NCBI GenBank assembly: GCA_946403625.1
Contig: CAMJAP010000021.1
Location: 1 to 34,955 of the forward strand
Origin: an uncultured Lachnospiraceae bacterium
GTDB taxonomy: Bacteria > Bacillota > Clostridia > Lachnospirales > Lachnospiraceae
Reading direction: 5' to 3'
DNA: 34,955 nucleotides
The position numbers and the translations under genes were made by a program. The notes beneath the pieces were generated by a model, which was given only the letters and a program-made list of their open reading frames with translations, had not been told where the DNA came from and did no database searches. Below, in pieces: positions 1-8,177 of this stretch. Numbering within the stretch: position 1 is the stretch's first letter; every line of letters begins with the position of its first letter.

Positions 1-176
1 AAGTCTCCGAAAACAATCCGCATTTTCCTCCGCCCACAGCGTGCGGTTTGACACCCGAATACCATTATTGAAGTTTTGAATTCTTCCGATGAGCATGAAA
101 TAAATCTGTTTTCAAGTTATCTGGAGATGTATACGAGAATACGCTCGAAGAAATGATTGTGTTAGATATTATAAAA

Positions 177-213
177 GCGGCTGCGAGATTTTGATCTCAC
201 AGCCGCCTTTTTT
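177..213. terminator. Rho-independent terminator, probably bidirectional
   Basis: A 12-bp stem (177-188 with 195-206, one mismatch) has a 6-nt loop, is followed by six T on the plus strand and is preceded by AAAA, which gives T on the minus strand. It can end a plus-strand transcript entering from the left, and it also lies downstream of dnaB on the minus strand. No convincing gene was found between 1 and 176: the plus-strand frames are short and broken by stops. Confidence 0.8.
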
Positions 214-214
214 A

Positions 215-260
215 CCCTCATCCGGCCTTCGGCCACCTTCCCCCTGAAAGGGGGAAGGCA
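215..260 (+). repeat. Dispersed double-hairpin repeat, copy 1
   Basis: The sequence starts CCCTCATCCG. A small hairpin follows with stem GGCC/GGCC and loop TTC, then a second hairpin with stem CCTTCCCCC/GGGGGAAGG. The same layout recurs near 5875, 18996, 22233 and (inverted) 34916. This copy sits between the dnaB stop codon and the terminator at 177-213, so it would be transcribed in the 3' untranslated region of the dnaB mRNA. Confidence 0.85.
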
Positions 261-264
261 GGGG

Positions 265-1614
265 TTAGCGTTTTAAGTTTGCGTATTGTGTATACTCCGG
301 CAGCCAAGCGAGTTCGACGGTTCCGATGGGGCCGCTTCGTTGCTTGGCGATGATGATCTCGGCGATGTTTTTCTTGTCGGTATCCGGGTTGTACACTTCG
401 TCGCGGTAGATGAAGAGTACCGCATCGGCGTCCTGCTCGATGGCACCGGATTCACGCAGGTCGGAAAGCATCGGGCGGTGATCCGTACGCGCTTCTACCT
501 GACGGGATAACTGTGACAATGCAATGACGGGAATCTCCAGCTCCTTGGCCAGCAACTTCAGTCCTCGGGAGATCTCGGAGATCTCCTGCTGCCTCGAATC
601 GGCGCGGCGGCTGGTGGAGTTCATCAACTGCAAGTAGTCGATGATGATCAGCTGAATGTCTCTCTCCAGCTTCATCTTGCGGGAGATGGAACGGATCTCA
701 CCGAGCGTTGTTGCGGTATCGTACAGGATCAGACCGGAATGGGCGATATTACCGGCACTCTCTGCCAGGCTTTCAAAATCGCCGTCCGAAAGCTGACCGG
801 TCTTGAACTTTTGCGAATCCACTTTGGAATCCATGGAAAGAATACGGTTCACCAACTCGGTGCTGGTCATTTCCAGCGAGAACATCAGTACATTCTTATG
901 CTGACGCACCGCGATATCCCTCGCCATGGAAAGCACCAGGGATGTCTTACCCATAGCCGGTCGGGCTGCCACCAGTACCAGGTTACCTTTCTGGAAGCCG
1001 GCCGTCTTGTGGTCCAGATCGATGAAGCCCGTTGCCAGTCCGGTCACATCACCGGTGGTACGCGCTGCCAGGTCGATCTGCTCCAGCGCCTTCATTACGA
1101 TACTGCCGATGGGCTCGATCTCGCCCACCTTACGCTTCTGCACCACTTCAAAGACTTTCTTCTCGGTATCCGCCAGCAGGTCGCTCAAGTCACCCTTGAA
1201 CTCATAGCAATCCTTCGCCACCCCTTCCGACACACGGATCAGGTCACGCAATACCGCCTTTTCCGCCACATAGGTCGCATAGTCCTTGGTATTGACGGAT
1301 GTCGGCACCGAAAGAACGATGTCACGCAAAAATTCCGGATTGACCACCTCAGGCGGTACATCCATTTCCTTCAAACGTTCCTGCAGTGTCAGCGGGTCGA
1401 TCGCCATACCCTTGGAATGCAGGTACAGCATCGCATCGTAGATGGCACCGTAAGTTTTGTTATAGAAAACCTTCCCGTCCGGCAGAATATCTGCGACAGA
1501 CGGGATCAGGGTATTGTCGATATAGAGACCGCCCAGTACAGACTGTTCCGCCTCTAAACTGTGCGGCTTTTCTCTGTACTGCGCGCCTTGTACATTTGCA
1601 TCAAAGTCGGGCAT
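265..1614 (-). CDS. dnaB: Replicative DNA helicase DnaB
   Basis: The 449-residue product has the usual DnaB length. An N-terminal DnaB domain (about residues 15-120) is followed by a RecA-like helicase core. The Walker A motif ARPAMGKTS lies near residue 218, the Walker B strand reads LIIIDYLQLM, and the C-terminal RSGPIGTVELAW arginine-finger region is intact. DnaB is the hexameric 5'-3' helicase that unwinds DNA at the replication fork and recruits primase. The ATG lies 4 nt past the rplI stop, and a GAGGAA ribosome binding site overlaps that stop, so translation is probably coupled to rplI. It is the last gene of the gdpP-rplI-dnaB operon. In Bacillus subtilis this helicase is named DnaC. 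No oddities were seen. Confidence 0.98.
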   Translation of the reverse strand: MPDFDANVQGAQYREKPHSLEAEQSVLGGLYIDNTLIPSVADILPDGKVFYNKTYGAIYDAMLYLHSKGMAIDPLTLQERLKEMDVPPEVVNPEFLRDIVLSVPTSVNTKDYATYVAEKAVLRDLIRVSEGVAKDCYEFKGDLSDLLADTEKKVFEVVQKRKVGEIEPIGSIVMKALEQIDLAARTTGDVTGLATGFIDLDHKTAGFQKGNLVLVAARPAMGKTSLVLSMARDIAVRQHKNVLMFSLEMTSTELVNRILSMDSKVDSQKFKTGQLSDGDFESLAESAGNIAHSGLILYDTATTLGEIRSISRKMKLERDIQLIIIDYLQLMNSTSRRADSRQQEISEISRGLKLLAKELEIPVIALSQLSRQVEARTDHRPMLSDLRESGAIEQDADAVLFIYRDEVYNPDTDKKNIAEIIIAKQRSGPIGTVELAWLPEYTQYANLKR

Positions 1615-1618
1615 AAAC

Positions 1619-2065
1619 TTATTCCTCTGTTACGCTTACCTTCAACTCTCCGGTTACCTGCGGATGCAGCTTGATCGGTACCTGGAAGGTTCCTTCGGTT
1701 TTGATCGGATCCTTCAGAACGATCTTTTTCTTATCCAGTGTGATGGAAAGCTGCTCTTCTGCTGCCGTAGCGATTTCCTTGGAAGTGATGGAACCGAAGG
1801 TCTTTCCGCCTTCGCCCTTCTTGATGGTCAGTTTCAATTCCTTGGTCTTCAGATCCGCTGCAAAAGCCTGCGCTGCTTCCAGCTGCTCCTGCGCTACCTT
1901 TTCGTCATTTGCCTTCTTGAGCTTAAGGCTGTTTAAGTTTGCCGGAGTTGCCTCCAGACCTTTCTTCTTGGCCAGGATGAAGTTGCGGGCATAGCCGTCG
2001 CTTACATCTACCAGATCCCCTTTCTTTCCGAGGGATTTTACATCTTCCGTTAAAATTACTTTCAT
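1619..2065 (-). CDS. rplI: 50S ribosomal protein L9
   Basis: The 148-residue product begins MKVILTEDVKSLGKKGDLV, the typical L9 N-terminal globular domain that binds 23S rRNA. The GYARNFI motif follows, then the long connecting helix (about residues 41-75, Lys/Glu/Ala rich) and the C-terminal domain with the KTFGSIT motif. L9 sits at the base of the L1 stalk and helps maintain reading frame. Its ATG shares one base with the gdpP TAA stop (TAATG), so the genes are translationally coupled. The gdpP-rplI-dnaB order is a familiar Firmicute arrangement. Length and motifs match the family; there is nothing unusual. Confidence 0.98.
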   Translation of the reverse strand: MKVILTEDVKSLGKKGDLVDVSDGYARNFILAKKKGLEATPANLNSLKLKKANDEKVAQEQLEAAQAFAADLKTKELKLTIKKGEGGKTFGSITSKEIATAAEEQLSITLDKKKIVLKDPIKTEGTFQVPIKLHPQVTGELKVSVTEE

Positions 2066-4137
2066 TACAGATCTCCTTCCTGAATCATAGTATCCAAGGT
2101 GCTCTTCAGCACGATGATCGCTGCATCCATATTGGTATTTTCAAGCTGTGCTCCTGCCATATTCAGATGGCCGCCGCCACCCAGTTTCTCCAGGATCACC
2201 TGCACATTGACTTCATCGATGGAACGGCCGGATATATAGATCTTGCCCTGATGCTCCACCATAACAAAGCTGGCTTTTACCGCATTGATATTGAGCAGAT
2301 CGTTTGCTGCCTGCGCCGCTACGACCGTCGGCTCCTTTAAGCCCTCCGCATCGCAAACCGAGATTGCATAATACTTGCGGTACAGTTCCATATTGTGGAC
2401 GGTTTCGGCTTTGGCCTTGTAATCGCTCGCATCCTCGCGGAACATCTTGCGCACTCTGGTCACATCCGCTCCGTTACGACGCAGGTAAGCCGCCGCTTCA
2501 AAGGTACGCACACCGGTCTTGGCCGTAAAGCCCTGGGTATCCAGCACCATACCGGCATAGAGGCAATCCGCCACGGCGCCGGAATATTTCACGCCGTTAT
2601 TGATATACTGCAACAGTTCCGCCACCATCTCACACGCCGAGGACGGCATGGTCTCGATATGGGAAAGGGTCGGATTTTCGATCACTTCCTTGCCGGCTCT
2701 GTGGTGATCGATCACGACAACATTTCTGCATCGTTTGAGCAGATCCGGACATTCGGTGATCACCGGCCGGTTCACATCCACAACAACGACTACGGTGTTG
2801 CCGTCTGCCATCTCCAGTGCCTGCGCCCCGTTGATGATCGCATCTTCTACATAACCGTCATCTTCTTTGTAACGGTCCACCAATGCTTCCAGCGAAGGTG
2901 TCAGACTTCCCAGCACGATATGACATTCCTTCTCCAGACTGATACAAGCTGCGCGGATACCTACCGCTGCACCGAAACAGTCCATATCCGGATTGCGATG
3001 TCCCATTATGAACACGCGGTCCTTGGTAGAAATGATCTCTTCCAGCGCCTGTGCCTTTACACGGGCACGCACGCGGGTCGTGGTCTCTTTCTGCTGGCTC
3101 TTGCCTCCGTAATAGGTGACGTTCTCGCGGTTCTTGACCACCGCCTGATCACCGCCGCGACCCAATGCCAGGTCAATGGCGTTACGGGCGAATTCACAGT
3201 TCTGCGCATAGGTAAGACCATCTACACCGATACCGATGGACAGGGTAACCGTCATCTTGTTGCCGATCTCGATCGTCTTGACATCCTCCAGCAGACGGAA
3301 CTTGTCCTCTCTGGCCTGTGCCAGTGCGCTCTTTCGCAGGATCACCAGGAACTTGTCCTTTTCGGTCTTGCGTACGATGCCGTCCATCGCATTCACATAC
3401 TGGTTTACCTGGCGGTCGATGAACGCAGCCAACAGGCTTCGGCGCACATCCTCCACGCTCTCCAGGGTTTCTTCATAGTTATCAATGTAGATCAGTCCGA
3501 CCACCAGACTCTGGTTATCCACTTCTTCCAAAGCCAGTTTCAATGCCGTGCGGTCAAAGAGATACACGGCGATCAGATAGCCTTCGTACTTTGCGCTGTC
3601 GTTCATATCCGCGATCAGAGCCAGGTCTTTTAGGCCGATCCGCTTCATCTGCAGCAGGAAGTTCTTATCCTCAAAGTTCACATCCATATCCTTGGTCTCA
3701 CCCTCGGCCGGGAAGCAGTCCCGCTTCACCATCGGCAGTATGGATGTGATGTTTTTATTCTGAAAACGATCCCGGTCACCGAGTTTTTCAAACGCTTTGT
3801 TCATCCAGATGATGCGCCCGGATTCGTCCAGCAATGCGTGCGGCAGTGCCAGTTCCTTGAGCAGCTGTTTCTGGATCTGTCCGTACTCGGTAGCAAAATT
3901 GACCAGTTCCGCACTCAGCGCCGGTCTGGAAAAGATCATCATACAGATAATGATCACCAGATACGCCACTACAAACACGGTCAGGATGACACCGGCTTTC
4001 AGGTTGATCAGATAGATCCACACATTCACCAGCGCAAGGATCACCCCGAGTATCAGCGGTGTCTGCAGATACGCTTTGAGTTTACCGCGGACGTTCAGTT
4101 TCTCTTTACTTTTGTTTTTCTTGTCTTTTGTTGCCAT
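2065..4137 (-). CDS. gdpP: Cyclic-di-AMP phosphodiesterase GdpP (DHH/DHHA1)
   Basis: The 690-residue membrane phosphodiesterase is expected to hydrolyse c-di-AMP, the second messenger controlling potassium and osmolyte balance and wall stress. A Lys-rich N-terminus precedes two membrane segments (about residues 27-70), then a PAS-like region (about 95-190), a degenerate GGDEF domain (about 200-335, no GGDEF motif visible), and the DHH domain. The DHH domain has the metal-binding GHRNPDMDCFGA near residue 384 and the DHH motif in VVVIDHHRAG near 477. DHHA1 ends with GGGGHLNMAG near 654. All catalytic motifs are present. It is the first gene of the operon with rplI and dnaB. The start codon lies only 10 nt after a -10 element, and no well-spaced Shine-Dalgarno sequence is visible (see promoter entry). 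Confidence 0.96.
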   Translation of the reverse strand: MATKDKKNKSKEKLNVRGKLKAYLQTPLILGVILALVNVWIYLINLKAGVILTVFVVAYLVIIICMMIFSRPALSAELVNFATEYGQIQKQLLKELALPHALLDESGRIIWMNKAFEKLGDRDRFQNKNITSILPMVKRDCFPAEGETKDMDVNFEDKNFLLQMKRIGLKDLALIADMNDSAKYEGYLIAVYLFDRTALKLALEEVDNQSLVVGLIYIDNYEETLESVEDVRRSLLAAFIDRQVNQYVNAMDGIVRKTEKDKFLVILRKSALAQAREDKFRLLEDVKTIEIGNKMTVTLSIGIGVDGLTYAQNCEFARNAIDLALGRGGDQAVVKNRENVTYYGGKSQQKETTTRVRARVKAQALEEIISTKDRVFIMGHRNPDMDCFGAAVGIRAACISLEKECHIVLGSLTPSLEALVDRYKEDDGYVEDAIINGAQALEMADGNTVVVVVDVNRPVITECPDLLKRCRNVVVIDHHRAGKEVIENPTLSHIETMPSSACEMVAELLQYINNGVKYSGAVADCLYAGMVLDTQGFTAKTGVRTFEAAAYLRRNGADVTRVRKMFREDASDYKAKAETVHNMELYRKYYAISVCDAEGLKEPTVVAAQAANDLLNINAVKASFVMVEHQGKIYISGRSIDEVNVQVILEKLGGGGHLNMAGAQLENTNMDAAIIVLKSTLDTMIQEGDL

Positions 4138-4147
4138 ACCGCCTAGT

Positions 4148-4177
4148 AGTATACCACCATCCGAGCCTTTTTGGCAA
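4148..4177 (-). promoter_or_regulatory. Promoter of gdpP-rplI-dnaB, possibly leaderless
   Basis: On the minus strand a -35 TTGCCA (4172-4177) is followed 18 bp later by a -10 TATACT (4148-4153). Only 10 nt separate the -10 from the gdpP ATG (4137). A normal start site about 7 nt downstream would leave a leader of roughly 3-4 nt. The nearest purine-rich match, AGGCGG, ends one base before ATG, too close to act as a normal ribosome binding site. Confidence 0.6.
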
Positions 4178-4215
4178 CTATTGCCATCTTACGAATAAAA
4201 TGTATGGAATCCTAG

Positions 4216-4243
4216 TTGACATAAGAATTGTATATAGTATAAG
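4216..4243 (+). promoter_or_regulatory. Sigma-A promoter of the DUF402/DUF3048 pair
   Basis: A perfect -35 TTGACA (4216-4221) is followed 16 bp later by TATAAG (4238-4243). The DUF402 gene begins 34 nt downstream behind a consensus AAGGAGG ribosome binding site (4262-4268). The promoter diverges from that of gdpP. Confidence 0.7.
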
Positions 4244-4277
4244 ATAGAAACATATATCGAAAAGGAGGCCGTTCTAT

Positions 4278-4757
4278 ATGCAAAACGCACCTGTACTGTT
4301 CCGCAAACGGCTGATCCCGCAGGAATGCGTACAACTAAAAGATGATGAGATCTTAACATGCAACGATTCCGTCATTGTGACGAAATGGAAGGCACTCAAA
4401 CCGCGCAAAGATCTGGATCACGGTTATTCCTGCTATTTTCTGAAGGAAGGGTTCAAGGTCAGCAAATTTTACGACGCTACCAATACTTTATTGTATTGGT
4501 ACTGCGACATCGTGGATTTTCAATACGAAGAGGACAATCGTCTGATCGTGACCGACCTGCTGGCCGATGTGATCATCTACCCGGACGGCTTTGTCAAAGT
4601 GGTGGATATCGACGAACTCGTCAAATGCCTGGATGCACAGACCATCACGGTAGAGCAGCTCAAATGCGCACTCACCCGGCTGGACAATCTGCTGCAGATC
4701 ATTTACCGGGAAAAATTTGACACACTTTCGATATATATCGATGACGCGGAACGATAA
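4278..4757 (+). CDS. DUF402 domain protein, nucleoside phosphatase-like
   Basis: The 159-residue soluble protein matches the DUF402 fold by pattern: a basic N-terminal beta region (about 10-60), then WYCDIVDF near 74-82, the acidic DLLADVIIYPDGFVKVVD stretch (about 93-110), and a helical C-terminus. In characterised relatives, such as the staphylococcal nucleoside tri/diphosphatase and FomD, the acidic residues of this stretch bind metal ions. The function here is inferred only to that level: hydrolysis of a phosphate bond in a nucleotide or related compound. The ATG is supported by AAGGAGG with 9-nt spacing. The DUF3048 gene starts 31 nt after the stop, so the two are probably co-transcribed. 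Confidence 0.8.
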   Translation: MQNAPVLFRKRLIPQECVQLKDDEILTCNDSVIVTKWKALKPRKDLDHGYSCYFLKEGFKVSKFYDATNTLLYWYCDIVDFQYEEDNRLIVTDLLADVIIYPDGFVKVVDIDELVKCLDAQTITVEQLKCALTRLDNLLQIIYREKFDTLSIYIDDAER

Positions 4758-4788
4758 CCAATCAATCGAATCAAGAGAGGGGATACAC

Positions 4789-5868
4789 ATGAGAAAGTTT
4801 ATGAAACACACCTTTGCCCTGCTGGCTGCAGCCCTGATCTCCGTAGGTGCTTATGCATCTTCTGCTGCAGAAGTATCTACTGTACAGGCAGAAGATCCGC
4901 CGGTAGGAATGTATCGCAGCGAGCTGACCGGCGAATGGATCAGTTCCACACTGATGAACCAGCGTCCCATCGCGGTCATGGTGGATAACGAGAAGACGGC
5001 ACTGCCGCATTACGGACTGACGGAAGCAGATATCGTGTACGAAATGATGAACAGCACCGCAAACGGCCGCATCACCCGTTTTATGGCGATCGTAAAAGAC
5101 TGGGGCAAGATCACCCAGTTCGGCAGCATCCGCAGTGCCCGCCCGACCAACTTTATGATCGCAGCCGAGTATAATGCGATCGTATGCCACGACGGCGGTC
5201 CGTACTATATCAACGCTTATACCAAACTGCCGTACATCAACAACTTAAGCGGCGGATTTGCCCGTTTCAGCAACGGCAAGCGTGTAGAGTACACCGAGTA
5301 CATCACTCTGAACTCTTACCGCAACCCGACCAAGGGCCAGACTTATTCCGGTCTGTTACAGCGCATCAATGCCGCAGGCTACAGCCCGGTTTACAACGAG
5401 TATTACTCCGGACAGCACACCACTTTCTCTCCGGTAGAATACACACTGGATCAGATGCCGACCGCAACGGTTGCAAACAATGTTTCGCTGCCGTTCCCGC
5501 ACAACAGCTCCATGCTGACCTTCAATCCGACCACCGGAACCTATGATTATTCCGAGTACGGTATGGCACATGTCGACCCGGCACACAACAATGCCCGTCT
5601 GACCTTTGAAAACGTACTGCTGCTCAACTGCAGCTGGTCTCAGCTGGATGCCAACGGCTATATGGTCTACAACATCCTCTGCACCGGTTGGGACGGCTAC
5701 TACTTAACTAACGGTAAAGCGATCCCCATCACCTGGAGCAAGCTTTCCGATCTGAGCCGTACCGTATACTACGACAAGCTGACCGGACAGGAGCTGATCC
5801 TGAACCCGGGCAAGACCTACATCGGTATCGTACCGTCGGATGTATGGAATCAGGTAGTGATCAAGTAA
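4789..5868 (+). CDS. Secreted DUF3048 (YerB-like) protein
   Basis: The 359-residue product starts with a Sec signal (MRKFMKHTFALLAAALISVG, likely cleavage near residue 24-28 after AYASSA). It has no lipobox cysteine, unlike the Bacillus YerB lipoprotein. The mature part fits DUF3048: RPIAVMVDNEK, then YGLTEADIVYEM, then ITRFMAIV, and the GSIRSARP motif near residues 107-114. The C-terminal half carries a second beta-rich domain ending in GKTYIGIVPSD. The molecular function of this family is unknown to me; it acts outside the membrane. An in-frame ATG exists upstream at 4717 inside the DUF402 gene. The start chosen here (4789) has a GAGAGGGG ribosome binding site and begins the signal peptide. 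Confidence 0.88.
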   Translation: MRKFMKHTFALLAAALISVGAYASSAAEVSTVQAEDPPVGMYRSELTGEWISSTLMNQRPIAVMVDNEKTALPHYGLTEADIVYEMMNSTANGRITRFMAIVKDWGKITQFGSIRSARPTNFMIAAEYNAIVCHDGGPYYINAYTKLPYINNLSGGFARFSNGKRVEYTEYITLNSYRNPTKGQTYSGLLQRINAAGYSPVYNEYYSGQHTTFSPVEYTLDQMPTATVANNVSLPFPHNSSMLTFNPTTGTYDYSEYGMAHVDPAHNNARLTFENVLLLNCSWSQLDANGYMVYNILCTGWDGYYLTNGKAIPITWSKLSDLSRTVYYDKLTGQELILNPGKTYIGIVPSDVWNQVVIK

Positions 5869-5874
5869 GGGAAT

Positions 5875-5928
5875 GCCCCTCATCCGCCCTTCGGGCACCT
5901 TCCCCCGCAAGCAGGGGGAAGGCAAGAA
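5875..5928 (+). repeat. Dispersed double-hairpin repeat, copy 2
   Basis: The copy begins GCCCCTCATCCG just after the DUF3048 stop. Hairpin 1 is GCCC-TTC-GGGC, and hairpin 2 pairs CCTTCCCCC with GGGGGAAGG around an 8-nt loop. Compared with copy 1, the first stem has swapped bases on both sides while keeping pairing and the TTC loop. It lies in the 3' untranslated region before the terminator at 5957-5995. Confidence 0.85.
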
Positions 5929-5956
5929 CAAAAAATTGCCTGTATAATAGCAGGAA

Positions 5957-5995
5957 AACAAAAACCTCCCTGTAGGATATCGGGGAGGTTTTTTA
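5957..5995. terminator. Bidirectional terminator between convergent genes
   Basis: The stem AACCTCCC (5963-5970) pairs with GGGAGGTT (5983-5990). It is flanked by an A-rich left side and a T-run on the right, so it can serve both DUF3048 (plus) and the SleB-like gene (minus). Confidence 0.8.
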
Positions 5996-7216
5996 GTAGA
6001 AGATATGGCCGCCGATCGCGATTCCGGTCAGGCCGGGGATCGGGGTACGGAAGTATAAACAGTTGCCGACATTGGTGACGCCGGACATGGCTTCGTCTGC
6101 GGCGCGGTAACAGCTTGCGGTCGCTTTGTTGACTGCCAGTGCGTTGGCCAGCATTCCCAGCTGCACCGGAGAGAATTGCTTGCGCTGATAGATCACGCCG
6201 GTAACGGTATCGGGATAACGGGAGCTGAGCACACGGTTGATGACCACGGCCCCCACTGCAACCTGACCCGCATAGGGTTCTCCGCCGGCCTCGCAATAGA
6301 TGAGGTTTGCCAGCAGATACCGATCGCCTTCTTCAAAAGTGACTTCCGAAATGCTACGCCACTTGGACTGTCTCGCCAGGGCCGCCAGTCGCAGTTCTTC
6401 CTCGTACTGTGCCTTGATGGCTGCATATTCGGCCTGCGCTGCTGCCGCTTCCTGCTGCGCCTGCAGTACCTCTTTTTCATACGCATCCGCCTGGGCATTG
6501 ACACTCTGGATCGAGTCTGCCGTCTTTGCGATATTATTCGCCGTCTTTTGGATCAGTTCATTGACCTGTGCCTGCTGTGCTTCCACATCGGCTTTGAGCG
6601 CTTCCAGCTCATCCATCTCGGCTTCGAGCTGTATCTCGGCGTTGGTGATCTCGTGCTCTGTCAGGATGTATTCCCGCAACATCTCGCGATCGTACGCCGA
6701 CAGTTCCTCGACATAATCCGCAAAGTTCAGAAATTCACCGAAACTTTCCGCCGAAAGCAGGATATCCAGATACGCCGTTCCTCCGTTTTCATACAAAAAA
6801 CGGATGCGCATCTTCATGCTCTCGTACTGCTCTTCGCGGGTTACTTTGGCTTCCTGCAGTTTCAGCGTGGTCTCGTCGATCTCGATCTGCTTGATGTCCA
6901 TCTGGACTTCCAGCTGATGCAGATTGTCAGCCACCAGCTGCAGCTCGGTATTGAGCTCGTTCATCTCGCCCTGATACCCGTTCTTGACCTGCTGCAAACG
7001 CGCCAGGCTGGCCTGGGTCTGTTGCAGATCCTGCTGTGCCTCCGCCAGTTCGCCTTCCTTTTCCTGCTTTTTGCGTTCTGCCTCGTCCAGCTGCTCCTTT
7101 GTCGTATTGGTCGCCTGCAGAGGTTGCAGACAAGCAAAGAAGATCAACAACAGCGACAACAGGAATCGGAATACGCTTCCCCGCCTCGATTTTGTTTCTT
7201 TTTGTCTTTCTTTCAT
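5993..7216 (-). CDS. Secreted coiled-coil cell wall hydrolase (SleB/CwlJ-type domain)
   Basis: The 407-residue secreted protein has a signal segment (about residues 17-36, FRFLLSLLLIFFACLQPLQA). A long Lys/Glu/Gln coiled coil follows (about 40-285), resembling the PcsB/CwlO regulator region that contacts FtsEX. The C-terminal SleB/CwlJ (Hydrolase_2) domain spans about 295-407. The family's glutamate is present in IYCEAGGEP (near 310), followed by GQVAVGAVVINRV and the closing GGHIFY. The likely reaction is cleavage of glycan strands in peptidoglycan. Because the coiled coil is of division-hydrolase type, growth or division is as likely as spore cortex lysis. No clear ribosome binding site was seen; the start lies 6 nt after the dCMP deaminase stop, so coupled translation is likely. 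It is the last gene of a five-gene run. Confidence 0.9.
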   Translation of the reverse strand: MKERQKETKSRRGSVFRFLLSLLLIFFACLQPLQATNTTKEQLDEAERKKQEKEGELAEAQQDLQQTQASLARLQQVKNGYQGEMNELNTELQLVADNLHQLEVQMDIKQIEIDETTLKLQEAKVTREEQYESMKMRIRFLYENGGTAYLDILLSAESFGEFLNFADYVEELSAYDREMLREYILTEHEITNAEIQLEAEMDELEALKADVEAQQAQVNELIQKTANNIAKTADSIQSVNAQADAYEKEVLQAQQEAAAAQAEYAAIKAQYEEELRLAALARQSKWRSISEVTFEEGDRYLLANLIYCEAGGEPYAGQVAVGAVVINRVLSSRYPDTVTGVIYQRKQFSPVQLGMLANALAVNKATASCYRAADEAMSGVTNVGNCLYFRTPIPGLTGIAIGGHIFY

Positions 7217-7222
7217 AAAAAA

Positions 7223-7711
7223 TTACATCTTGATCTCTACGGTCTTTCCGGTGGGCTGGTACTTGTAATACCGCACCCCAGCCGCATTGAACAGCCGCTT
7301 GGCCGCCGTATTGCTGGGCGTTCCGTCATATTTATCGTCCGCATAGACCACTGTCTTGATCCCTGCCTGAATGATCGCCTTGGCACATTCGTTGCAGGGG
7401 AACAGATTGACATAGAGTTTGGTTCCTTCCAGGGAACCGCCGCGATAGTTGAGGATCGCGTTTAATTCCGCGTGTGTGACATAGGGATACTTGGTTTCCA
7501 GTTCCTCGCCTTCCCGCGCCCACGGGAACTCGTCATCACTCACGCCGTTCGGAAAACCGTTATAGCCCATCGACAGGATCTTGTTCTGATCGCTGACAAT
7601 GCAGGCGCCCACCTGGGTATTGGGATCCTTGGAACGCATGGCGGATAATGCCGATACGCCCATAAAATACTCGTCCCAGCTGATATAATCCGTTCTTTTC
7701 AAGGTCTTCAT
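7223..7711 (-). CDS. Deoxycytidylate (dCMP) deaminase, ComEB-like
   Basis: The 162-residue zinc-dependent deaminase converts dCMP to dUMP, the precursor for thymidylate synthesis. The zinc and catalytic motifs are visible: HAELNAIL near residue 81 (His ligand and proton-shuttling Glu) and PCNECAKAI near 108 (two Cys ligands). The N-terminal [22 protein letters not shown] and MGYNGFPNG stretches are typical of the ComEB/dCMP deaminase family. Length is normal. It lies 7 nt downstream of rpiB and 6 nt upstream of the hydrolase gene in one transcription unit. Confidence 0.93.
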   Translation of the reverse strand: MKTLKRTDYISWDEYFMGVSALSAMRSKDPNTQVGACIVSDQNKILSMGYNGFPNGVSDDEFPWAREGEELETKYPYVTHAELNAILNYRGGSLEGTKLYVNLFPCNECAKAIIQAGIKTVVYADDKYDGTPSNTAAKRLFNAAGVRYYKYQPTGKTVEIKM

Positions 7712-7718
7712 ACGCTTC

Positions 7719-8153
7719 TTACCCTTCGATCTTCTGAATCCGGCGCATATGACGCTCTTCTCCGGAAAACTCCGTAGTCAGCCAGATCTCTGCGATCTTC
7801 TTTGCCGTCTCTTCGCTGACAACGGCTGCTCCGAGTGCAAGAACGTTGGAGTCGTTATGCAATCTGGTCAGTTCTGCCATTTCTTCGTTGAAGCACAGTG
7901 CACAGCGGATGCCTTTTACCTTGTTGGCCGTAATGCTCACACCGATACCGGTGGTGCAGATCACGATACCCTTGTCTGCCTTGCCTGCTGCCACATCCTC
8001 GGCTACCGGTCTGGCAAAATCCGGATAATCACAGGATTCCGAAGTATACGTACCCTTGTCGTCGACTTCGTATCCCTTTTCCTTCAGGAATGCGATCATC
8101 TTTTCTTTCAGTGCAAATCCTTTTCCGTGGTCACTTCCGATTGCGATCTTCAT
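7719..8153 (-). CDS. rpiB: Ribose-5-phosphate isomerase B family protein
   Basis: The 144-residue protein interconverts ribose 5-phosphate and ribulose 5-phosphate in the non-oxidative pentose phosphate pathway. The N-terminal [12 protein letters not shown] motif, YPDFA, the active-site cysteine in [19 protein letters not shown] (near residue 66) and [10 protein letters not shown] are present. The usual CGTG reads CTTG here, a Gly-to-Thr change at the phosphate/anion-hole loop. A related sugar-phosphate isomerase specificity, such as allose 6-phosphate or the LacAB type, cannot be excluded. The ribosome binding site is AAAAGGAGGG. Sua5 lies 24 nt upstream; rpiB and sua5 (ywlF, ywlC) are also near each other in Bacillus subtilis. 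Confidence 0.92.
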   Translation of the reverse strand: MKIAIGSDHGKGFALKEKMIAFLKEKGYEVDDKGTYTSESCDYPDFARPVAEDVAAGKADKGIVICTTGIGVSITANKVKGIRCALCFNEEMAELTRLHNDSNVLALGAAVVSEETAKKIAEIWLTTEFSGEERHMRRIQKIEG

Positions 8154-8177
8154 AGCGCCCTCCTTTTAAATGGTTGA

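Noticed and set aside
1-176. Possible end of a plus-strand gene before the terminator at 177.
   Set aside because: All three plus frames are short and interrupted. One frame gives about 35 residues ending near 155 and another about 20 residues ending near 194, with no recognisable family. It may be a decayed gene, but this is not supportable.
739-1557. Long open frame (272 codons) on the strand opposite dnaB.
   Set aside because: It lies wholly inside dnaB, has a His/Arg-rich composition typical of antisense frames of GC-rich codons, and no start signal.
5942-5947. TATAAT between DUF3048 and the SleB-like gene, as a possible promoter.
   Set aside because: There is no -35, and it lies between two convergent genes just before a terminator with nothing to transcribe.
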